Shown here: positions 58,002 through 64,000 of the stretch, one piece after another
Position numbering within the stretch: the first letter of the stretch is position 1
How the letters are laid out: every line of letters starts with the position of its first letter
Assembly: GCF_016653635.2 (NCBI RefSeq)
Contig: NZ_CP067420.1
Coordinates: 5,110,001-5,174,000, forward strand
Source of the DNA: Skermanella sp. TT6
GTDB taxonomy: Bacteria > Pseudomonadota > Alphaproteobacteria > Azospirillales > Azospirillaceae
Reading direction: 5' to 3'
Length of the DNA stretch: 64,000 bases
Position numbers and translations under genes: made by a program
The notes under the pieces: generated by a model
Database searches by the model: none
The model's input: only the letters and a program-made list of their open reading frames with translations
What the model was told of the DNA's origin: nothing

Positions 58002-59771
58002 TCAATCCCAGCGCCGGTTGACCTGCGCGGTCGCGAGCCGCAACCCTTCCTTGGCCTCCGCGCTGCCGTAGACGTCGGCAAGCCGGCGGAACGCGGCCTC
58101 GGCCTCGGCGAAGCGGCTGCTCTTATAGAGGCTCCACGCCTCGATCATGGCGAGCGACCGGTCCTCCGGGGCGAGACGCTTCACCTGGGCCACCAGCCGC
58201 AGGGTCTCGCCATACTGCCCCCGGTTGAACGCGGCCAGCGCGTCCTGGCTCACGATGCCGGCCTCGATCCGGGCGGACTTCTCCGGCGCCACCGCATGGG
58301 CCTCGACCACCGCGCGGGCCTCGCGCGACAGGCCCTGGGCGTTCTTCGCCAGCGCCAGCCCCTGGGCCGCGTCGGACGCCCGGGCCGGATCGGTGCCGGC
58401 CTGCTTCAGGGCGGCCTCGAAGGCGCGGGCCGCCTCGGCATGACGGTTCAGCTTCATCAGGGTCCAGCCGCGCAGGCTCTGGCCGGTCGCCGCCTCCGGG
58501 CCGCGGCCGGGTTCGGTCAGGCTCAGCACGGTCGCGTAGTCGCCCGCCTTGAAGGCCGCCGCGGCGCCGGAACCGCCGCCACCCTCCAGGACCTGCTTCA
58601 GCTTGGGCGCCTTGCCGGCCCAGGCCGCGGCAAGCGTCCGGGCCTCCTCGGCGCGGCCGAGCTTCTGGTAGGTATAGACCAGCCCTTCCGCCGCCTTGGC
58701 CCCGTCCTTGCCGGAAGGTTTCCAGTCCAGCGCGGCCTGGAACCAGGTGCCGGCCTCGTCCCATCTCTTCGCGTTGAAGTGATGCCAGCCGATTGCCTGG
58801 GCGGCGCGCGCATCGCGCCTGTCGCGGGCGGTCCGGCCGATCCAGTCCAGCTCGGCCGAGTCCGAGCGCCCCTTGGCCAGCCGGCCCAGCGCCTCGCCCA
58901 GCTTGTCCTGCGCTACCGCCGCCGTCCGGGCGCCGGCACCGCCCTCATTGCCGGCTCCGCCGAAATCCTTCCGGATGGCGGCGAAGCGGACCTGCTGCTC
59001 GGCCGATTTCGGCAGTTCCGCCTCCTGCTCGATCAGCGCCTTCAAGGCCGCCGTGTCCCGGTTGGCGAGCGCCTTCTGAAGGGTGGACAGGCGCAGGTCG
59101 GCGGTCGGGCACGTCGCCATGGCGTTGCCGTAGGTGGCATAGGCCGCCTTGGCGTCGCCGGTCTTGAATTGCGCCTCCGCAAGGTCCCAGAGGTTCTCGA
59201 CATGCTGGCAGGTGAACAGCCCGGGCTTGCCGGCGGCCAGCCCCACGACGGCGCCCCAGTCGCCGGCCCCGCTCGCCGCGGCGACGGCGTCGCGGGTCCG
59301 CCGGGCGTCCATCAGCTCGGTCAGGCGGGCCGGCGGCGTCCAGCCGGGATTGAGGCTGCGCAGGATCGCGGTCTCGCGGTCCACCGCCGCCAGGTCGCCG
59401 CGCTCCCAGCTCGCCCACAGCCCGCGCTCGTCGACCGCGGCGGCCTTCGGGGCGAACAGGTCGGTCGGCGGCGACCAGCCCGGATGCAGCGCCTTCAGGC
59501 GGCGGATCTCGTCGTCCACCCGCTGGTAATCGAAGCGGGTGGCGTAGGCCCGCAGCAGCGAGACGTCCACGTCGGCGCCGGCTTCCGGGCCCTGGAGCGG
59601 GCCGTCCGCCGGACCGGCGCGCTCGACCGTCAGGTCGACGGTCACGCCCTGGCGCATGGCGCGGTAGCGGTTGTCCATCTGGGCCTCGGCCGAGGCGGGG
59701 AAGACGGCGGGAGCGGCGGCCAGCAGCAGGGCCGCCAGGGCGGACGCGGTGCGCGGAGCGAGGGAGCTCAT
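58002..59771 (-). CDS. Secreted TPR protein of the cellulose operon, BcsC-like without a barrel
   Basis: A 589-residue protein with a signal peptide (ASALAALLLAAAPAVFPASAEA, cut after AEA). The rest is helical tetratricopeptide-like repeats: AEAQFKTGDAKAAYATYGNAM, AIGWHHFNAKRWDEAGTWFQAALDW, GWTLMKLNRHAEAARAFEAAL and AWSLYKSSRFAEAEAAFRRL. BcsC proteins carry such repeats plus an outer-membrane beta-barrel, which is absent here. It overlaps the bcsZ stop as TGATG and ends the operon. Confidence 0.9.
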   Translation of the reverse strand: MSSLAPRTASALAALLLAAAPAVFPASAEAQMDNRYRAMRQGVTVDLTVERAGPADGPLQGPEAGADVDVSLLRAYATRFDYQRVDDEIRRLKALHPGWSPPTDLFAPKAAAVDERGLWASWERGDLAAVDRETAILRSLNPGWTPPARLTELMDARRTRDAVAAASGAGDWGAVVGLAAGKPGLFTCQHVENLWDLAEAQFKTGDAKAAYATYGNAMATCPTADLRLSTLQKALANRDTAALKALIEQEAELPKSAEQQVRFAAIRKDFGGAGNEGGAGARTAAVAQDKLGEALGRLAKGRSDSAELDWIGRTARDRRDARAAQAIGWHHFNAKRWDEAGTWFQAALDWKPSGKDGAKAAEGLVYTYQKLGRAEEARTLAAAWAGKAPKLKQVLEGGGGSGAAAAFKAGDYATVLSLTEPGRGPEAATGQSLRGWTLMKLNRHAEAARAFEAALKQAGTDPARASDAAQGLALAKNAQGLSREARAVVEAHAVAPEKSARIEAGIVSQDALAAFNRGQYGETLRLVAQVKRLAPEDRSLAMIEAWSLYKSSRFAEAEAAFRRLADVYGSAEAKEGLRLATAQVNRRWD

Positions 59772-60802
59772 CACAGGAACCTTTCGGAGAAAGCGATTTT
59801 CGTGAGCAGAATGAGGGTGGCGGAGTAATAGTCGTCGGTATCGCCGATGCTCGGCAGCATGGGCAGCGCCTCGCCGCGGAACCGGGTCAGGACGCTGACC
59901 GCCCGGCCGCCGCCGGACAGGCCGTAGGGCGCCTTGGCATCGGTGGCGAGGTCGACCGTCGCCGGGATGAAGGGTGCGCCGTCATGGCCGCTCCACCAGG
60001 AGACGACCGGACGGTTCAGCGCGTCGGCGTCGTCCAGGCCGCCCCAGATCGCGTAGAGCGGCACGCGGATCGCGTTGAAGCCGAAGACCGTCTCGAACCC
60101 CGACGGAAGCCGCAGCTCGGTGCCGGCCAGCTCGACCCAGTCGGGCGGCAGCCCGGCCTCGCCGAACCGCGCCCGGGCGACCAGGGCCCGGCCGCTGTCC
60201 GACACGGCGCGCCACAGGTCCCGGTCATGGCGGCGGGCGAACGCGTCCAGCGCCGGGAAGACCCAGTAGGACGGGTTGAGCACCACCGACCCGTCGCGGA
60301 CGAAGCCCTCCGGGCCGGGCAGCAGGACCTTGCCGAGGGAGGTCTCGACCACCAGCCGGTCCCGGACGTCGTCCAGGATCGCCAGCGCCGCCGCGCCGTA
60401 GCCTTCGTCCTTCCACAGGTCGGCCGCCCGCAGCAGGCCCCAGGCGATCAGGATGTCGCCGTCGGACGCGCTGTTCAGGTCGGTCGCCCTGGACGGTCCC
60501 GTCTCCCATTTCCAGGCGAACAGGTGGTCGCCCCGGACCTGCAGGTTCGCCGCGGTCCACCGCCAGAGCCGGTCGAAAGTTTCCCGGTCGCCGTAGGCGG
60601 TCGCCATGATCATGCCGTAGCCTTGGCCCTCGCTGTGGCTGATACCCTTGTTGCCGGTATCGGCCACCCGCCCGTCCGGCAGGACGAAGCGGGTCGCGAA
60701 GGCCTGCCACTCGGACCCATGGAGGGGAGAGCCGGCCGATGCGGCGCCGGCGCTTCCGAGGGCGGCGCCCAGCAGCGCCAGGACGAGGAGGATCCTCCGC
60801 AT
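59771..60802 (-). CDS. bcsZ: Endo-1,4-beta-glucanase of glycoside hydrolase family 8
   Basis: A 343-residue secreted enzyme: signal peptide LVLALLGAALGSAGAASA, GH8 signature GISHSEGQGYGMIMATAYGD with the acid Glu, and DLNSASDGDILIAWGLLRAA with the base Asp. BcsZ trims or releases cellulose chains during export. It lies between bcsB and the TPR gene; only three bases separate it from bcsB. Confidence 0.95.
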   Translation of the reverse strand: MRRILLVLALLGAALGSAGAASAGSPLHGSEWQAFATRFVLPDGRVADTGNKGISHSEGQGYGMIMATAYGDRETFDRLWRWTAANLQVRGDHLFAWKWETGPSRATDLNSASDGDILIAWGLLRAADLWKDEGYGAAALAILDDVRDRLVVETSLGKVLLPGPEGFVRDGSVVLNPSYWVFPALDAFARRHDRDLWRAVSDSGRALVARARFGEAGLPPDWVELAGTELRLPSGFETVFGFNAIRVPLYAIWGGLDDADALNRPVVSWWSGHDGAPFIPATVDLATDAKAPYGLSGGGRAVSVLTRFRGEALPMLPSIGDTDDYYSATLILLTKIAFSERFL

Positions 60803-60805
60803 GGC

Positions 60806-63199
60806 TCAGGAGTCCTGCCGCCGGTTGAGCGCGGCCTGGGTCAGGACCGTCATCACCAGCAGGCCGGCCAGCGCCAGGAAGGTCCAGGCCACCGGGTTGC
60901 GGGCGAACAGGGCGTTGACGAACAGGATGCGCTGGTGCCAGCTGTCCGGGAGGGTGCCGACGCGGTAGCTCTCCTCGGCCGCCCAGGACTGCATCGCCAG
61001 GGTACCGGGGTTCCAGGCGACGGTGCCGCCCGACAGCCGGTCCCACAGGGCCGGCCGGACCAGGGCCGCGATACCCTCCTCCACCGCCGCGCCGGACGCC
61101 GCGGTGACCAGGGTCACGGTGCCCTCCGGCCGCAGCGGGTTCTCGAACGCGGTCATCAGCGCGCTGCCCTCGTCGATCGCGGACAGGCTCGACGCGGCCC
61201 GTCCGTAGCGGTCCGGCCATAGGGCCTCGCGGAACTCCCGGGACATCTCGGCGGTCCAGTCGATCGCCTGCTCCACCATCCTGAACTCGGCCACGGAGGC
61301 GGCCATGATGGCGCCGCGGGAGGCCCCGGTAGAAGCGGCCGCCGGGGCGGCGACCAGGCCGGAGGAGAGCCCCGGCAGGAACGGCGACGCCGGATCGAAC
61401 GGTGCGAGAGCGGGGCGCAAGGCGTCCCGGACGGTGCCGGCGACCGTCGGCAGGCGCGACGCGATGCGGTCGTCCAGGGCACCGGCCGGGCCGACCATCA
61501 GCACGTCGCCCCCGTACCGGGAGGCCGACCCGACGGTGAAATTGTCGATCGGGTGGCCCGCCGTCCGGGCCAGCTTGGCCAGCAGCGTCCAGGCGCCGCC
61601 GATGGTGGCGTCGTCGTCGGCGGTCAGCACCACGTCGAATTCCCGGCGCGGGCCGGAACGGGCATCCGAGACCCCGGTATAGGGAAAGCCGCCCGACGCG
61701 AAGAGTTGCAGGTCCGGAAGCGAGGCTACCCGCGGCATGTCCGGGATCGTGACCACCGACTCGCCGGAGATCGCGACGCTCCTTCCGGCGCCCGGGCGGA
61801 CCAGGCACCCGGAGGACCCGTCGCTGCCGATCATCGGCTCGAAGGCGATCGTGTTGGTGCCCGGCCGCAGCCGGTCGATCGGCAGCAGGACCCGCTGCTT
61901 GGTGACGGTCGCGCCGTGCGGATCGTTCAGGGCGACCATGGAGGCGTAACGGCCGTTGACCAGCACGTTCACGACGGAGTTGGGCGACAGGTTCGGCGCG
62001 TAGGTGTAGTCCAGCTCCAGCAGGATCTTCCGGCCGCCGGCCGGCAGCGTGTCGGCCGGCAGGTTCAGCTCCAGGCCCGTGCGCGCCTCGGTGCCGTTGC
62101 TGATCCCGCCCGAAACCGTCTGCAGTTCCCGGAAGCGGTAGCTGCGGCCTGGCTCCTGCAGCGGGCGGGTCCGCCGCTCGGACTGCCGGACCGCCGCGGC
62201 CTCCCAGTCCGCTGCGGCGGGCAGGACCGCCGACGGATCGGCGAACGCGCTTGCCGCCGCCAGGACCTCGGCATCGTTCCGCCCGGTGACGATCAGCAGC
62301 GGGCCGGCTCCCGGCATGCCGCGCAGGGCGACATGCGGACCGGAAACCCCGTCCAGGTCGCCGAAGGCGGCCACCAGGCCGCGCAGCGCCTCGACGGTGC
62401 CGATCAGCACCTTGCCGTCGCGGCCGGCCAGGGCTCCGGCCTCCGCCGTCCGGTGGCGCACCGCGATGCCGCTGTCCGGCATCCGCAGCGAGAAGCCCTG
62501 GGCGACCAGGGCGCCGGCCTTCAGCGTGGCCCCGGTCCGTCCGGCGGGCGTCAGCAGCTCGATCCGCTCGGCGCCGGCCCCGAAGAAGGAAGCCGGATCG
62601 GCCAGCCCGGCAAGGGTGCGGTCGCGCCCGCCATGGATCGTTTCCAGCGCGATGTAGGAGTTGGCCGGATCGAGCCGGGTCCACAGCGCCGCCGAGCTGT
62701 CGGCGTCGCACCCCCGGCTGTTCTCCTGCTGGACCCACAGGGACAGCTGGTTCTGGCCGGGCACCAGGAGCTCCGGCGGCAGGACGATGTCGGCCCGCAG
62801 CGCGTCGTCGCCACCGGTCAGCGGCAGCTGGGCGATGCCCTGCTGGTTCAGGTAGACCCACATCCTGGAGCGTTCGGACACTACGGCGTCGGCCGTCTGG
62901 TAGACCAGCCGCAGCCGGGCGTCGCGCACGTCGGCTCCGGCCTCGACCGGCACGCGGAACTGGAGCTGGCCGGCCTGGCCGCGCAGTTCGAGCTGGCCGC
63001 CCTGGTTGTCCACCGCCCGCAGCGGGATCACCCTCAGGTCGGTGCCGGCCGCCGCTCCGGCCGCGGCCGGTTCGGTGACGGCGGCGGGTGCGGCGGCGGT
63101 GGCGGGTGCGTTGGCGGCGGCCCCGGCGGCGCTCGGATACAGGACGGCGCCCAGACCGATCATCAGGGCCATCTTGGCGGTGTACAGTCTGTTCACCAT
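60806..63199 (-). CDS. bcsB: Cellulose synthase periplasmic subunit BcsB
   Basis: A 797-residue protein with a signal peptide (TAKMALMIGLGAVLYPSAAGAAA) and an Ala-rich linker. Carbohydrate-binding and flavodoxin-like modules follow (LSLWVQQENSRGCDADSSA, LLIVTGRNDAEVLAAASAFADP, LELDYTYAPNLSPNSVVNVLVNG). One C-terminal membrane helix (AWTFLALAGLLVMTVLTQAAL) anchors it beside BcsA. ATG at 63199 has GAGG about 11 bases upstream. Confidence 0.95.
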   Translation of the reverse strand: MVNRLYTAKMALMIGLGAVLYPSAAGAAANAPATAAAPAAVTEPAAAGAAAGTDLRVIPLRAVDNQGGQLELRGQAGQLQFRVPVEAGADVRDARLRLVYQTADAVVSERSRMWVYLNQQGIAQLPLTGGDDALRADIVLPPELLVPGQNQLSLWVQQENSRGCDADSSAALWTRLDPANSYIALETIHGGRDRTLAGLADPASFFGAGAERIELLTPAGRTGATLKAGALVAQGFSLRMPDSGIAVRHRTAEAGALAGRDGKVLIGTVEALRGLVAAFGDLDGVSGPHVALRGMPGAGPLLIVTGRNDAEVLAAASAFADPSAVLPAAADWEAAAVRQSERRTRPLQEPGRSYRFRELQTVSGGISNGTEARTGLELNLPADTLPAGGRKILLELDYTYAPNLSPNSVVNVLVNGRYASMVALNDPHGATVTKQRVLLPIDRLRPGTNTIAFEPMIGSDGSSGCLVRPGAGRSVAISGESVVTIPDMPRVASLPDLQLFASGGFPYTGVSDARSGPRREFDVVLTADDDATIGGAWTLLAKLARTAGHPIDNFTVGSASRYGGDVLMVGPAGALDDRIASRLPTVAGTVRDALRPALAPFDPASPFLPGLSSGLVAAPAAASTGASRGAIMAASVAEFRMVEQAIDWTAEMSREFREALWPDRYGRAASSLSAIDEGSALMTAFENPLRPEGTVTLVTAASGAAVEEGIAALVRPALWDRLSGGTVAWNPGTLAMQSWAAEESYRVGTLPDSWHQRILFVNALFARNPVAWTFLALAGLLVMTVLTQAALNRRQDS

Positions 63200-63258
63200 G
63201 ATCTCATTCCTCTGGAGATACTTCCCCGGAGCCTTGGGCCCCGGGAGTATTCGACCGG

Positions 63259-64000
63259 TCAGCGGCCGATCGGCTGTTCGAAGGAAGCGGCGCCCAGGGC
63301 CTCGGCCCGGCGGGAGGAGGGCCGGGCGGCACCGGCCATCGCCAGCGACCGCTTGAGGCCGCGCAGGAAGAGGCGCAGCACGCCCACCAGGATCGGCACC
63401 CGCTTCCGGCGGCTCTCCTGGAACGCGACCCAGACCGCGCTGTCGCCATAGCACAGGCGGACCAGGTCGCCGTCGTCCTCGGCGTCGCGGGGCATGTAGC
63501 GGACGTCCAGGACCAGGCCGTGCCCGGCGGCCGGCGCGCTGCCCACGACCATCACGGGGATGCTGCTCAGCTCGTCGCGGCCCGGCACGACCAGCTGTAC
63601 CGCCGCCTTGCCGCCGGCCAGCGCCAGGGCCTGGGCCTGGACGCCCTCGACCAGGATGCGGCCGGTCTCGATCGTGGTCTCGACCAGGGTCGCCCGGACC
63701 GCGCCCTCGGGGGTGATCAGGTTCAGCGGCTTGGACCGGGGGATGGCGCCGGCCACCTGGTGGCGGGCCCGTTCGTACATCACGCCGAAGGCGCCGGTCG
63801 CCAGCACGATGTTGACCAGGTGCCAGACCATGACGATCATCAGGTGCTCGCGCTCCAGCGGGAAGTGGATCCAGCGGTAGACGCCGATCGCGGTGGTGCC
63901 GAGCAGGACCGCGAGGATCACGGCGAACGGCTTGGCCAGCTGCGAGACGAAGTTCTGGTCCACCGTCTCGGCCTTGGGCGTCACCTTGAAGGTCGGCTTC
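63259..64000 (-). CDS. bcsA: Cellulose synthase catalytic subunit BcsA, C-terminal part (cut by window edge)
   Basis: The frame enters from the window edge. It shows the KPTFKVTPK block that ends the gating region, two membrane helices (PFAVILAVLLGTTAIGVYRW and MIVMVWHLVNIVLATGAFGVM) and the start of the PilZ domain (ERARHQVAGAIPRSKPLNLITPEG), then a C-terminal tail. The catalytic glycosyltransferase part lies beyond 64000. The PilZ RxxxR motif is not obvious: RARHQ has Gln where the second Arg is expected. Confidence 0.92.
   Translation of the reverse strand, partial: KPTFKVTPKAETVDQNFVSQLAKPFAVILAVLLGTTAIGVYRWIHFPLEREHLMIVMVWHLVNIVLATGAFGVMYERARHQVAGAIPRSKPLNLITPEGAVRATLVETTIETGRILVEGVQAQALALAGGKAAVQLVVPGRDELSSIPVMVVGSAPAAGHGLVLDVRYMPRDAEDDGDLVRLCYGDSAVWVAFQESRRKRVPILVGVLRLFLRGLKRSLAMAGAARPSSRRAEALGAASFEQPIGR

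Overview
The window is GC-rich, densely coded chromosomal DNA from an alphaproteobacterium, most likely of the Rhodospirillales/Azospirillaceae type (Azospirillum or Skermanella relatives). The evidence is a circularly permuted two-piece tmRNA, a form IC RuBisCO operon led by cbbR, a SUF operon led by an Rrf2 repressor, and an intracellular PHB depolymerase. The genus is inference; no rRNA is present.

Layout. Positions 58-6837 hold housekeeping and accessory genes: ettA, phaZ, two glutathione transferases, a VOC protein and a methyltransferase. At 7079-10199 lie an ATPase-inhibitor-zeta-like protein, an amidoligase and a CHASE4 sensor kinase. At 10369-20413 is a complete Calvin-cycle cluster: cbbR divergent from cbbL-S-E-X-F-P-T-A. 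A copy of a roughly 190-bp palindromic element separates cbbL from cbbS, and a second, inverted copy lies downstream at 21077-21271. Between 20505 and 22092 are two small gene pairs of lower G+C. Then come ssrA (tmRNA), a glucuronate module (uxaC, TRAP transporter dctPQM and a divergent GntR regulator) and, on the minus strand, the long run sufR-sufB-DUF29-sufC-sufD-sufS-sufU-sufT-sufA-bioM-bioN-bioY.

From 37423 a Phd/PIN toxin-antitoxin pair is followed by asd, which has an attenuator-like leader with a Thr/Ile-rich leader peptide. Next are thpR, an aldo/keto reductase, a FIST sensor, tesA divergent from a YbbA/YbbP-type ABC system, a Bax-inhibitor-1 protein behind a structured leader, a sensor kinase and a receiver protein. 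A heptad-repeat coiled-coil protein, an ECF42-type sigma factor with its DGPF partner, unknown genes and pepN follow. The right end holds an unknown gene pair, a selenocysteine tRNA and the distal part of a cellulose synthesis operon (bcsA cut by the window edge, bcsB, bcsZ and a TPR protein without a beta-barrel).

How the genes work together. cbbR and the cbb genes give CO2 fixation and regeneration of ribulose-1,5-bisphosphate, with CbbX as the RuBisCO repair motor. The SUF genes build Fe-S clusters under an Rrf2 repressor and run into the BioMNY biotin transporter. The Uxa/TRAP set imports and isomerises a hexuronate. The less familiar material is the inverted repeat pair around the cbb genes, the partnerless amidoligase with its antisense overlap, the asd leader, the small unknown gene pairs and the DUF29 gene inside the suf operon.
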